A stretch of 64,000 nucleotides of DNA. Source: JAVJUV01 sp047314965 (GTDB taxonomy: Bacteria; Pseudomonadota; Alphaproteobacteria; Rhodobacterales; Rhodobacteraceae). Positions within the stretch are counted from its first letter, which is position 1. Every line of letters starts with the position of its first letter. The stretch is from NCBI RefSeq assembly GCF_047314965.1, contig NZ_JBLBVK010000057.1, positions 173,845-237,844 on the forward strand, given 5' to 3'. Under the pieces are notes generated by a model that saw only the letters and a list, made by a program, of their open reading frames with translations, had not been told where the DNA came from and did not search any database. Positions 51,884 through 60,124 of this stretch are shown one piece after another. The position numbers and the translations under genes are program-made.

Positions 51884-52069
51884 GCATTTGCTCCATTTCG
51901 GAGTGCATTTCCGCGATCTGTGCCGAGACGCCGCGTATAGCGCCGACCGGCCGGATTTCTGCGCCAGGTTTCAGGCAGGAACGGCGCGTTCTCAGTCAGG
52001 GGTTCGTTCAGGTCGATCGCGGCTGGAGAAATCGTCAAGGGTCCATGCGGAGGCATCGCCGCCGCTTGA
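51884..52069. other. Gap with no recognisable feature
   Basis: These 186 bases, together with 51664-51712, hold no gene or clear regulatory motif that I can support. Confidence 0.3.
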
Positions 52070-54259
52070 TCAGCCCTTGGGCATCGAGAGTGCGACGGTG
52101 CGGCTGCCTTTGCGATAAATCAGTTCGCTATCGTTGATCTGAGCGACGGTGCCGCCGTCGACACGATCGCCTACCTTCACCTTCACGTAGCGCCCGGACG
52201 GCAGCCGGACGAGCGCTCGCCGGTCCGAAGGAAGACCATAAACGCCAACGAGGTTGATCTTGTTGAGGGGGATCGCGTTTTCGACGGTTGCCTGGCGGGC
52301 GACGGAGGCGGTGGAGGGAATCGCAAGGCGAGGCGAATCCTGTGGTCGCGGCTCCGGCTCGGCATCCTCGGCGAGCGCGGCCTCGATTGCGGCCGACGTG
52401 TCAGGGGTGTCGAAGTCGACGCTGGCCGTCATCTCTTCGGCCTTGGCCTGAACCTGGGCGGCAGCAACGATGGCGTCGAAATCGCGGGGACGGTTGCGGG
52501 GGGCTAGGGATGTCGCGACTGCAAGCTCGCTGGCCGCGTTCGAAGGCTGTTCCTGGCGTGCGACTACTTGCGCTGAACTTGGTCTGGGCGGCGGAAGAAG
52601 CTCTGCAAGTTCGGCCCGCGTACGGCCGCCGAAGGTCTGCCGCTCGATCTCTTGTACGAATTTCGCAGGCCGGGGTCGGGGTTGCCGATCGGGGAGCGCC
52701 GCTGCCAAAGCCGTTGGCCGCAGCGTTGCGGGTGCGTCGGTTGCCTCGACGCCATCTATTGTAACGTCGGTCTGCGCTTCCGGATCGGGAGTGACAGGGG
52801 CGGCGATTGCGACAGCGTCCGGCGCTGTGCCAATGGCTGCTGATTCTTCCTCGATCGGTTGCGTCGGATCGGCCGATGCCAGCGCCACCGTTTCGCTGAA
52901 CGGGTCGGGGGCGGGTCCTGTCTGCGGCAGAGCGGACTTACTCAAGCTCGAAGCGTCGGGAAGGGCGATGGCATCGAATGCGAGATCGCGTCTCTCAACG
53001 GATGCCAGGTAAATCTCAAGAGTCGATTCAGCGGAATCTTCCGCCCCGTCCAGTCCCTGGATGGGCGCATCCGTCAGCAGGTTCGCAAGAGTGTTCGGTC
53101 GCCGTTCCAATGCCGCCAGTGTCTGCGACGGCAGGGCTGTATCCGGCAGGGCAGAAAGGAGGCTTCTGCTCTCGGTGCGTGCAATGGCCACGTCTTCGGT
53201 GGAGTTCGCCGTCGGTTGAGGGTCAGCGGCTGGCGCGGCCTCGAGGTCTGGAATGGCGAGAGTGATCGTGGGCTTGGGCAGATCGGGCACCGGGGGGGCT
53301 TCTGCCAGGACGTCGGTGGTCTGATCGATCTCTGTCGCCAGTCCGGTTTCTGTCTCTTCCGCGGGGGTTTCAGTTGTCCGGCCGGGTGTCATCGGAAGGA
53401 TTGACCAAACGATGGCGGCGATACCTATGGTCAGAACAGCCGCCACGACAAAGACGATTGCCGTGTGGCGTGACTTGGAATGTGCCGATCTTACCTTGAT
53501 CGAGGGGCCCGCCGGAGTCAAAGAAGCCGCAGCGCCGGACAGCGTGCCGGCCGCTATATCGGTCCTGACCCTTGGAGCCGAAGGTGCCTGTCGAAGAGGT
53601 GCTCCCGGATTTAGCGGCGGCAGCGAACTTGACTGAACCTGCATCACCGGCGTCGGGTCGTCGACCCTGACGACTGGCCCGTCTGATGCTGTGGCCGAGT
53701 TCGACAGGGTTAGGATTTCGGACTGTCGGGGTTCACGGACAGAGGCGAAGGTTACAGACGGTGCGGCCTCGGCCGGTTCATCTTCCTCGTCCGGCCATCG
53801 GTCTTCACCGCCAAATACCGGCAACCGCGGGAAGTCCTCGGCATCTGCAAGCGAAGAGAAGCCGGCAACGCCCAATCCCCTCGCTTCCGCAAAGGCCGCG
53901 GCTTCGTCGAGTGTTTCCACGGCAATGGCTGCAACGCGGGCGGTGCCGGGGCCGGACAAGATCCAATCGATTTCAAGTTCATTGAGAGCGTATGGCGTGC
54001 GACCGTCCATCGCGGCCTCGATCTCGCGCCGCGCGGCTTTCTCGGAGCTTATCTTGACGTCGGTATAGAGAATTTGCTCTCGAGGCAGAAACAACTGCAC
54101 ATCGGCGCCGTTCTCGACGAGTGCGACCATGGACATGAGACGCTCTTCGATGTCCGGCCCGTCGATGTTTTCGCGCGCGACCTCGTGCCAATGACCGCCA
54201 TCGCGGCGCATCAGCCGCACGGCACTCATATCCAGATCAAAACCCCAACGCGAATTCAT
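52070..54259 (-). CDS. Single-pass membrane protein with possible GspC/PilP-like C-terminal domain
   Basis: Function not recognised. The 729-residue product has a cytoplasmic N-terminal domain (residues ~1-145) reminiscent in pattern of GspL/PilM-like modules (RWGFDLDMSAVRLMRRDGGH, then VQLFLPREQILY), a linker, one transmembrane segment (266-288), and about 370 residues of Ala/Pro/Asp/Glu-rich periplasmic spacer. The last 65 residues look like the beta domain of PilP or GspC (INLVGVYGLPSDRRALVRLP, then VKVGDRVDGGTVAQINDSEL). This order resembles inner-membrane alignment proteins of type II secretion or type IV pili, but no other secretion gene is nearby, so the idea is tentative. Start at ATG 54259; an upstream extension would overlap the divergent gene. 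Confidence 0.8.
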   Translation of the reverse strand: MNSRWGFDLDMSAVRLMRRDGGHWHEVARENIDGPDIEERLMSMVALVENGADVQLFLPREQILYTDVKISSEKAARREIEAAMDGRTPYALNELEIDWILSGPGTARVAAIAVETLDEAAAFAEARGLGVAGFSSLADAEDFPRLPVFGGEDRWPDEEDEPAEAAPSVTFASVREPRQSEILTLSNSATASDGPVVRVDDPTPVMQVQSSSLPPLNPGAPLRQAPSAPRVRTDIAAGTLSGAAASLTPAGPSIKVRSAHSKSRHTAIVFVVAAVLTIGIAAIVWSILPMTPGRTTETPAEETETGLATEIDQTTDVLAEAPPVPDLPKPTITLAIPDLEAAPAADPQPTANSTEDVAIARTESRSLLSALPDTALPSQTLAALERRPNTLANLLTDAPIQGLDGAEDSAESTLEIYLASVERRDLAFDAIALPDASSLSKSALPQTGPAPDPFSETVALASADPTQPIEEESAAIGTAPDAVAIAAPVTPDPEAQTDVTIDGVEATDAPATLRPTALAAALPDRQPRPRPAKFVQEIERQTFGGRTRAELAELLPPPRPSSAQVVARQEQPSNAASELAVATSLAPRNRPRDFDAIVAAAQVQAKAEEMTASVDFDTPDTSAAIEAALAEDAEPEPRPQDSPRLAIPSTASVARQATVENAIPLNKINLVGVYGLPSDRRALVRLPSGRYVKVKVGDRVDGGTVAQINDSELIYRKGSRTVALSMPKG

Positions 54260-54408
54260 GGCAGAGAGATAGCATGGGTCTTTCGGGCCGTCACGCAAAG
54301 AGGTGTCAAAAATTCCCGGTTCGCAGGAAATTGCCTTGTCCCGATTCCGGCTGCACAATTCCCGGTCGACGGGGTAAGCTATGTTCGTGAAAACATGGGG
54401 TGACAGCG

Positions 54409-55101
54409 ATGTTACGATTCCTCGCGACACTAGCCGTTTCTCTGCTCTTGAGCGCGAATGCGTCGCGGGCGCAGGACCAGATGCGGCATGTTGCGGTCGA
54501 AGGCATCGGGCGGGTTTCGGCCGTGCCCGACATGGGGCTTGTTCATTTTGGCGTCCAGCGCGAGGCGCGGGATGCGCGGGCTGCGATGCTGGCCGCGTCT
54601 GAGGCGATGGACGGGATTCTGGCGCGCATCACCGAGGCAGGAATCGCACCGGAGGATGTGCAGACAACGAGGATCGGAATCGATCCGCGCTGGCAGCACG
54701 ATCAGAATGGCGGGTCGCCTCGAATTACGGGCTACGTGGCTTCGAATTCCCTGCAGGTCAAGGTTCGCGACCTCGAAAGGGTTGGTCCGTTGCTGGACGC
54801 TGTCGTGGACGAGGGCGTCAATGTGATGGGAGGCCTGTCGTTCAGCATCGCGAATCCGGAAAGACTGGAAGATGAAGCGCGACGAAAGGCTGTGGAGGAC
54901 GCGCGCCGAAAGGCAGACATACTTGCCGGGGCGGCTGGCGCCGAACTGGGAGGCGTCATTTCGATCGCCGAAGGAACCCAGCAAATCGGTCCTGGACCGA
55001 TGTTCGAGGCCGCAATGGCTGATCGCTCCGCTGTTCCCGTCGCCGCCGGACACATGGACATCGAGGTGACCGTCCGCGCGGTGTTTGCGCTGGGCGGTTG
55101 A
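54409..55101 (+). CDS. SIMPL-domain (DUF541) periplasmic protein
   Basis: The 230-residue product has a signal peptide (MLRFLATLAVSLLLSANASR) and the DUF541/SIMPL fold seen in E. coli YggE: VEGIGRVSAVPDMGLVHFGV at the start, VQTTRIGIDPRW, and GYVASNSLQVKVRDL. The conserved RRKAVEDARRKADILA helix is present. These proteins are linked to oxidative-stress tolerance, but the biochemical activity is unknown. ATG 54409 is nine bases after GGGGTG. It is divergent from the single-pass membrane protein gene. Confidence 0.88.
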   Translation: MLRFLATLAVSLLLSANASRAQDQMRHVAVEGIGRVSAVPDMGLVHFGVQREARDARAAMLAASEAMDGILARITEAGIAPEDVQTTRIGIDPRWQHDQNGGSPRITGYVASNSLQVKVRDLERVGPLLDAVVDEGVNVMGGLSFSIANPERLEDEARRKAVEDARRKADILAGAAGAELGGVISIAEGTQQIGPGPMFEAAMADRSAVPVAAGHMDIEVTVRAVFALGG

Positions 55102-55120
55102 GCCGCCCAGCCTTATTGTG

Positions 55121-55960
55121 TCAGTGGGCCATGATCACCGGCACATGGCTTTCCGCCAGCATGTTACGGGTGGCGCCGCCAAGGATTTCCTCCAGGAAGC
55201 GCGAATGACCGTAGGCACCCATGACGACCAAGTCGGCGCTGCGGTCGCGAACATGTCTGCACAGCACGTCGGACACACGTGGCAAAGTCTTGGCGATGAT
55301 CGAGATCTCGGCGCGTACGCCATGGCGTGAAAGCATGGCGGCAAGCAGGCCTCCGGGATCCGAGCGGTCCGGGTCGTGCTCGGGCGGCGCGATGATGGCA
55401 ATGTCGACGCTGTCCGCGGCTGTCAGAAGCGGCATCGCCGATCGAATGGCCTGCATCGCTTCGTCGCTCTGATTCCAGGCGATCACGATACGGGACGGCA
55501 TCTTGAAGCTCTTGGTGCCCGCCGGAAGCACGAGCACAGGAACCCGGGTTGCAAAGAGGGCGGCCTCAAGGATTGCAACATCTTCGGAGTTCCGGTCTTC
55601 GCCGTATGGCTTTGGCAGGACGACGAGGTCGGACAGGCCAAGGCGGCGTCCGACGATCTGCGGAATACCCCCGATCTGTGCAACTGCACGGGTCACTTCG
55701 AACTTGATTCCCGAGGGACCAAGGATTCTCTCCGCCGCCTCTTCGGCGCTGCGGGCTTCTTCTACGGCTTCTTCCATTGCATTGCGCACTGCGATTGCGG
55801 CTGCGCCCGCGTAGTAGGCTCCCGGCTGGATTCTGTCCGTACCCAGCGCGAGCACATCAAGGTGGCCATCCATCTGTGACGTGATGTCCACTGCCACGTT
55901 CAGATGGTCGGAATCGATGTGTTCGGAACGAAAAACGGTCGCGATGGTCTTGTACGACAT
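55121..55960 (-). CDS. Tandem-domain universal stress protein
   Basis: The 279-residue product has two UspA domains. The second keeps the ATP-binding signature GAYGHSRFLEEILGGAT, i.e. G-x2-G-x9-G-(S/T)-like, near the C-terminus; the first has a degenerate version (ILPSGT region lacking the full motif). Such tandem Usp proteins are often induced under low oxygen or starvation. It is divergent from ccoN, and the FNR-type site between the two genes could affect both. Confidence 0.9.
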   Translation of the reverse strand: MSYKTIATVFRSEHIDSDHLNVAVDITSQMDGHLDVLALGTDRIQPGAYYAGAAAIAVRNAMEEAVEEARSAEEAAERILGPSGIKFEVTRAVAQIGGIPQIVGRRLGLSDLVVLPKPYGEDRNSEDVAILEAALFATRVPVLVLPAGTKSFKMPSRIVIAWNQSDEAMQAIRSAMPLLTAADSVDIAIIAPPEHDPDRSDPGGLLAAMLSRHGVRAEISIIAKTLPRVSDVLCRHVRDRSADLVVMGAYGHSRFLEEILGGATRNMLAESHVPVIMAH

Positions 55961-56046
55961 GGCTGATCAACTCCCTTACTGCCCAAACTCTTTCCCGGGG
56001 TGTTTTTTGTGTCTTTGCGCCATGTCAAATTCGGGTTTCCAAGCTG

Positions 56047-56060
56047 TTGACATGGATCAA
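56047..56060. promoter_or_regulatory. FnrL/FNR-type site before ccoN
   Basis: TTGACATGGATCAA fits the FNR consensus TTGAT-N4-ATCAA in nine of ten positions and lies 80 bases before the ccoN start. In Rhodobacteraceae the cbb3 oxidase operon is a classic FnrL target, so low-oxygen activation is likely. Confidence 0.75.
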
Positions 56061-56139
56061 GGCAGGGGAGTGGTCCGGGCGGCAGAAGGTCCAAAGATGG
56101 CCGGAGTCTAACAAGCCGGCAAAACGAGGGACCGGAAAA

Positions 56140-57741
56140 ATGTCCAATTACCTAAAGCTGGTCGTGTTGGGGTTCATCGCCCTGTTCGCTGCACTTGCCG
56201 CGAACTGGGGCCGTGATCTCGCATACCAGGTGCATGCAATCATCATTCTGCTCGTATCGGGCGGTTTGTTCCTTTGGGTGCTGAGACGCACTGACGAACC
56301 GAAAGCCGTGATCGATGAATCCAGTTACATGGACGATGTCGTTCGCGCAGGCGTAATCGCGACATCGTTCTGGGGCGTTGTCGGGTTTCTTGTCGGGGTT
56401 GTCATTGCCTTTCAGCTCGCCTTCCCCGCATTGAACCTTGAATGGGCTCAGCCCTTTGCCAATTTCGGGCGTTTACGGCCGCTGCATACAAGCGCGGTGA
56501 TTTTCGCGTTTGGCGGCAACGCACTGCTGATGTCGTCGTTCTACATCGTGCAGCGCACCAGCGCCGCGCGGCTTTGGGGCGGCAACCTGGCCTGGTTCGT
56601 TTTCTGGGGCTACCAGCTGTTCATCGTGCTGGCCGCGACCGGCTACCTGCTGGGTGCGACGCAGTCGAAGGAATATGCCGAACCCGAATGGTACGTGGAC
56701 CTCTGGCTGACGATTGTCTGGGTCGCCTTCCTGGCCGTCTTCCTTGGCACGGTCATCAAGCGGAAAGAGCCGCACATCTACGTGGCGAACTGGTTCCTGC
56801 TCAGCTTCATTGTCACCGTCGCGATGCTGCACGTGGTGAACAACCTGAGCATTCCGGTGTCGATCTGGGGATCGCGTTCGGTTCAGGTCTTCGCAGGTGT
56901 GCAGGACGCCATGACGCAGTGGTGGTACGGCCACAACGCGGTGGGCTTCTTCCTGACCGCCGGCTTCCTTGGCATGATGTACTACTTCGTGCCCAAGCAG
57001 GCCGAAAGGCCGGTCTACAGCTACAAGCTGTCGATTATCCACTTCTGGGCGCTGATCTTCCTGTATATCTGGGCGGGTCCGCACCACCTTCACTACACGG
57101 CGCTGCCTGACTGGGCATCGACACTAGGCATGGTGTTCTCGGTCATCCTCTGGATGCCTTCCTGGGGCGGCATGATCAACGGTCTGATGACGCTGTCCGG
57201 CGCATGGGACAAGCTGCGCACCGACCCGGTCATCCGGATGATGGTGATCTCGATCGGCTTCTACGGCATGTCGACCTTCGAAGGCCCGATGATGTCGATC
57301 CGCGCGGTCAACAGCCTGTCGCACTACACTGACTGGACCATCGGTCACGTTCACTCCGGCGCGCTTGGCTGGAACGGCATGATCACCTTCGGTGCACTCT
57401 ACTTCCTGGTGCCCCGTCTGTGGCAGCGCGAGAGGCTCTACAGCCTCAGCGCGGTCAACTGGCACTTCTGGCTGGCGACGATCGGCATCGTGCTCTACGC
57501 GGCATCGATGTGGGTCACCGGTATCATGGAAGGCCTGATGTGGCGTGAAGTCGACGCCAATGGCTTCCTGGTCAACAGCTTTGCCGACACGGTTGCCGCA
57601 AAGTTCCCGATGTACGTTGTGCGCGCCCTGGGCGGGGTTCTCTACCTCACCGGTGCAATCATCATGGTCTGGAACCTGTGGATGACGGTCAGGGGCGCGC
57701 CCCAGACGCAAGTCGACAACGCCGCCATCCCGGCCGAATAA
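56140..57741 (+). CDS. ccoN: Cytochrome c oxidase cbb3-type, subunit I
   Basis: Catalytic subunit of the high-affinity cbb3 oxidase, reducing O2 at a haem b3-CuB centre in the inner membrane. The 533-residue protein has about twelve to fourteen membrane helices and the histidine ligands in RLRPLHTSAVIFAFG, WWYGHNAVGFFLT, GPHHLHYTALPDW and GHVHSGALGWNGM. The start at 56140 was chosen because longer readings begin inside the FNR site and add a charged, non-family extension. First gene of ccoNOQP. Confidence 0.96.
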   Translation: MSNYLKLVVLGFIALFAALAANWGRDLAYQVHAIIILLVSGGLFLWVLRRTDEPKAVIDESSYMDDVVRAGVIATSFWGVVGFLVGVVIAFQLAFPALNLEWAQPFANFGRLRPLHTSAVIFAFGGNALLMSSFYIVQRTSAARLWGGNLAWFVFWGYQLFIVLAATGYLLGATQSKEYAEPEWYVDLWLTIVWVAFLAVFLGTVIKRKEPHIYVANWFLLSFIVTVAMLHVVNNLSIPVSIWGSRSVQVFAGVQDAMTQWWYGHNAVGFFLTAGFLGMMYYFVPKQAERPVYSYKLSIIHFWALIFLYIWAGPHHLHYTALPDWASTLGMVFSVILWMPSWGGMINGLMTLSGAWDKLRTDPVIRMMVISIGFYGMSTFEGPMMSIRAVNSLSHYTDWTIGHVHSGALGWNGMITFGALYFLVPRLWQRERLYSLSAVNWHFWLATIGIVLYAASMWVTGIMEGLMWREVDANGFLVNSFADTVAAKFPMYVVRALGGVLYLTGAIIMVWNLWMTVRGAPQTQVDNAAIPAE

Positions 57742-57753
57742 GGAGACCAACAG

Positions 57754-58479
57754 ATGGCAATTCTTGAAAAACACAAGGTTCTGGAAAAGAACGCCACGCT
57801 TCTGCTGGTCGCCTCGTTCGCGGTGGTGACGGTTGGTGGTATCGTGGAAATCGCGCCGCTCTTCTACCTGGAGAACACCATCGAGGAAGTGGAAGGGGTT
57901 CGTCCCTATTCACCCCTCGAGCTCACCGGGCGGGAGATCTACATCCGGGAGGGCTGTTATGTCTGCCACTCCCAGATGATCCGGCCCATGCGGGACGAGG
58001 TGGAGCGTTACGGACACTATAGCCTGGCGGCCGAGTCGATGTACGATCACCCCTTCCAGTGGGGTTCGAAGCGCACGGGTCCCGACCTGGCGCGTGTCGG
58101 CGGGCGGTACTCGGACGAGTGGCATGTCGACCACTTCACCAACCCGCAGTCGGTGGTGCCGGAAAGCGTCATGCCGAAATATGCCTTCCTGAAGCGGACA
58201 CCCGTAGATGGGGAATATATCGGCGAGCTCATGGCCACGCATCGCATGGTCGGTGTCCCGTACACCGATGAAATGATCGAAATGGCCAAGGCGGACTTCT
58301 CCGTTCAGGTCGATCCTTTCGGTGATATCGACGGGCTGCTTGAGCGCTATCCCGGCGCGCAGGTGCGCAACTTCGACGGCGAAGAGGGCATTTCCGAAAT
58401 GGATGCACTGATTGCCTACATGCAGATGCTCGGCACGTTGGTCGATTTCTCGACCTTCGAAGCCGCGGAAAGCAGGTAG
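57754..58479 (+). CDS. ccoO: Cytochrome c oxidase cbb3-type, subunit II
   Basis: Membrane-anchored mono-haem cytochrome c that passes electrons within the oxidase. The 241 residues contain one N-terminal transmembrane anchor (LLVASFAVVTVGGIVEIAPL) and the haem site CYVCHSQMIRPMRDE. The conserved methionine ligand lies in ESVMPKYAF. It follows ccoN by 12 bases, with AAGGAG just before the ATG. Confidence 0.96.
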   Translation: MAILEKHKVLEKNATLLLVASFAVVTVGGIVEIAPLFYLENTIEEVEGVRPYSPLELTGREIYIREGCYVCHSQMIRPMRDEVERYGHYSLAAESMYDHPFQWGSKRTGPDLARVGGRYSDEWHVDHFTNPQSVVPESVMPKYAFLKRTPVDGEYIGELMATHRMVGVPYTDEMIEMAKADFSVQVDPFGDIDGLLERYPGAQVRNFDGEEGISEMDALIAYMQMLGTLVDFSTFEAAESR

Positions 58480-58487
58480 GGGGCGTC

Positions 58488-58676
58488 ATGGATACCTATT
58501 CCATCCTGCGCGAGATCGCTGACAGCTGGGTGCTTCTGGCCCTGGTGATCTTTTTCCTCGGAACAGTTGTCTGGGCCTTCCGGCCCGGCAGTTCCAAGGT
58601 GCATCGCGATACGTCGAACATCCCTTTCCGCCATGAAGACCGCCCGGCAGTCGCGGGCGAGGAGGCAAAGTCATGA
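58488..58676 (+). CDS. ccoQ: Cytochrome c oxidase cbb3-type, subunit IV
   Basis: Small single-pass subunit that stabilises the cbb3 complex. The 62-residue product has one transmembrane helix (WVLLALVIFFLGTVVWAF) and a polar tail with HRDTSNIPFRHED, the typical CcoQ layout. Its stop overlaps the ccoP start (ATGA). Confidence 0.93.
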   Translation: MDTYSILREIADSWVLLALVIFFLGTVVWAFRPGSSKVHRDTSNIPFRHEDRPAVAGEEAKS

Positions 58677-59554
58677 GTCAAGAATCCGGCAAACATGAAG
58701 TCGAGACGACCGGTCACAGCTGGGACGGTCTCGAAGAGTACAACAATCCCCTGCCGCGGTGGTGGCTCTGGACCTTCTATGTCACGATTATATGGGGCGT
58801 GATCTACACGATCGCCTATCCTGCATGGCCGCTGGTCAACGGTGCGACCGAGGGCGTGCTGGGCTTTTCGACGCGTGCCAACGTGGCCGAGGACATCGCT
58901 GCAGTCGACGCGGCCAATGCCTCGAACATGGAAGCGTTGGCGAATGTCGAACTGGCGTCCCTTGCGGGCGACAATGCGCTGCACGGCTTCGCCGTGAACG
59001 CCGGTGCGGCGATTTTCCGCGCCAACTGTTCGCAGTGCCATGGTGCGGGAGCCGCCGGGGTCCAGGCCTCGGGTTACCCGAACCTGCTGGACGACGCGTG
59101 GTTGTGGGGCGGTACGATCGACGAGATCGCCTATACCGTCACCCACGGCATCCGGAACGAACAGTCTCCGGATACGCGCTGGTCGGAGATGCCTGCATTC
59201 GGTGAAATCTTCACCGAAGAAGAAGTCGCTCAGGTCGTCGCCTATGTCCGCAATATCTCTGGACAGGAGCATGACGCGACGTTGGCGAGTGCCGGGGAGA
59301 CCCTGTTTCTCGACAACTGCGCGTCGTGCCATGGCGATAACGGCGCAGGCGACCGCAGTCTGGGCGCGCCCAACCTGACGGACGCAATCTGGCTGTATGG
59401 CGGTTCCGAGGAAACGCTGACCGAGACGGTTCTCAACGCCCGTTTCGGTGTCATGCCGGCATGGAGCGAAGAGTATCGCGTCGGTAGCGGTCTGAGCCAG
59501 GCCGAGATCAATGCGGTCGCTGCCTATGTCCACCAGTTGGGCGGTGGCGAATAG
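58673..59554 (+). CDS. ccoP: Cytochrome c oxidase cbb3-type, subunit III
   Basis: Di-haem cytochrome c subunit that receives electrons from soluble cytochromes. The 293 residues have an N-terminal membrane anchor (WWLWTFYVTIIWGVIYTIAY) after the conserved TTGHSWDG-like start, then two CxxCH sites, CSQCHGAG and CASCHGDNG, each with a later methionine ligand (SEMPAFGEI and GVMPAWSEE). Last gene of the operon, followed by a strong terminator. The assembly genes ccoGHIS, often next, are not here. Confidence 0.96.
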   Translation: MSQESGKHEVETTGHSWDGLEEYNNPLPRWWLWTFYVTIIWGVIYTIAYPAWPLVNGATEGVLGFSTRANVAEDIAAVDAANASNMEALANVELASLAGDNALHGFAVNAGAAIFRANCSQCHGAGAAGVQASGYPNLLDDAWLWGGTIDEIAYTVTHGIRNEQSPDTRWSEMPAFGEIFTEEEVAQVVAYVRNISGQEHDATLASAGETLFLDNCASCHGDNGAGDRSLGAPNLTDAIWLYGGSEETLTETVLNARFGVMPAWSEEYRVGSGLSQAEINAVAAYVHQLGGGE

Positions 59555-59636
59555 TTCAGGCTCCGAGGGAGGAGACCTGGAGAGGGCACAGTCCTGATCT
59601 CTGTTCGCGCGTTTGGATCGGACTGTGTTCACCGGG

Positions 59637-59670
59637 GCGGCGGTACCGAAAGGTGCCGCCGCTTCTTTTT
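59637..59670 (+). terminator. Rho-independent terminator of ccoNOQP
   Basis: An 11-bp stem (59637-59647 with 59652-59662, one G-T pair) closed by a GAAA tetraloop and followed by TTCTTTTTG. A textbook terminator, 80 bases after ccoP. Confidence 0.9.
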
Positions 59671-59709
59671 GTTGTAGTCTCACTCCAACACGACCTTAGG
59701 AGGCACGAT

Positions 59710-60048
59710 ATGGGCAGGAAGGATCGCCCCGAGACTCCTGATGGCCGCTACTTCGTCGCGCGCGGGCGTTTATGGCGAAAGACGGATCCATCGCTTTCCG
59801 ACGTCGAGAGACGTGCCGCGATCAAGGCCCTGATGCGTGCAAGGATTGCCTTGCGAGCCGCGCAAGATGACGGCGCCCGGCGGGAAGCGAAGAGCGCCGT
59901 CGTGGCCGCGAAGACCCGGCTTGGCGAAAGTGGTCCGGTCTGGTGGGCGGATGGCGCGCCGGATGAGCAGGGGATGACTCCGCCCGAGTCCAGGTATTTC
60001 GGATGGTGGGATGCGCTTTCTGAATATGAACGGCTGAAGGGACTTTGA
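59710..60048 (+). CDS. Conserved small hypothetical protein
   Basis: Function unknown. The 112-residue product begins MGRKDRPETPDGRYFVARGR, has a helical Arg/Ala-rich middle (RRAAIKALMRARIALRAAQD) and an acidic-aromatic C-terminus (ESRYFGWWDALSEYERLKGL). It is cytoplasmic by appearance and very basic overall in the centre. I recall similar short proteins in other alphaproteobacteria, all uncharacterised. AGGAGG precedes the ATG; an in-frame start further upstream would run into the terminator. Confidence 0.8.
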   Translation: MGRKDRPETPDGRYFVARGRLWRKTDPSLSDVERRAAIKALMRARIALRAAQDDGARREAKSAVVAAKTRLGESGPVWWADGAPDEQGMTPPESRYFGWWDALSEYERLKGL

Positions 60049-60079
60049 GCCTGGCAGGAGGGGGCTAGATTTTCTCTTG

Positions 60080-60095
60080 CCGAAACCGGTTTCGG
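60080..60095. promoter_or_regulatory. LacI-family operator (autoregulatory)
   Basis: CCGAAACCGGTTTCGG is a perfect 16-bp palindrome with the central CG typical of LacI-family operators, 30 bases ahead of the regulator's start. Confidence 0.75.
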
Positions 60096-60124
60096 AAAAC
60101 AGTCTTCGAATCGGGAGGAACATC

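Noticed and set aside
51675..51908. A 77-codon minus-strand frame overlapping the small putative gene
   Set aside because: It is His/Arg-rich and without a good ribosome site; the 56-codon frame in another phase has a more natural composition.
56015..56028. A second FNR-like sequence, TTGCGCCATGTCAA, nearer the universal stress gene
   Set aside because: It departs from the consensus in both half-sites; the site at 56047 explains the arrangement better.
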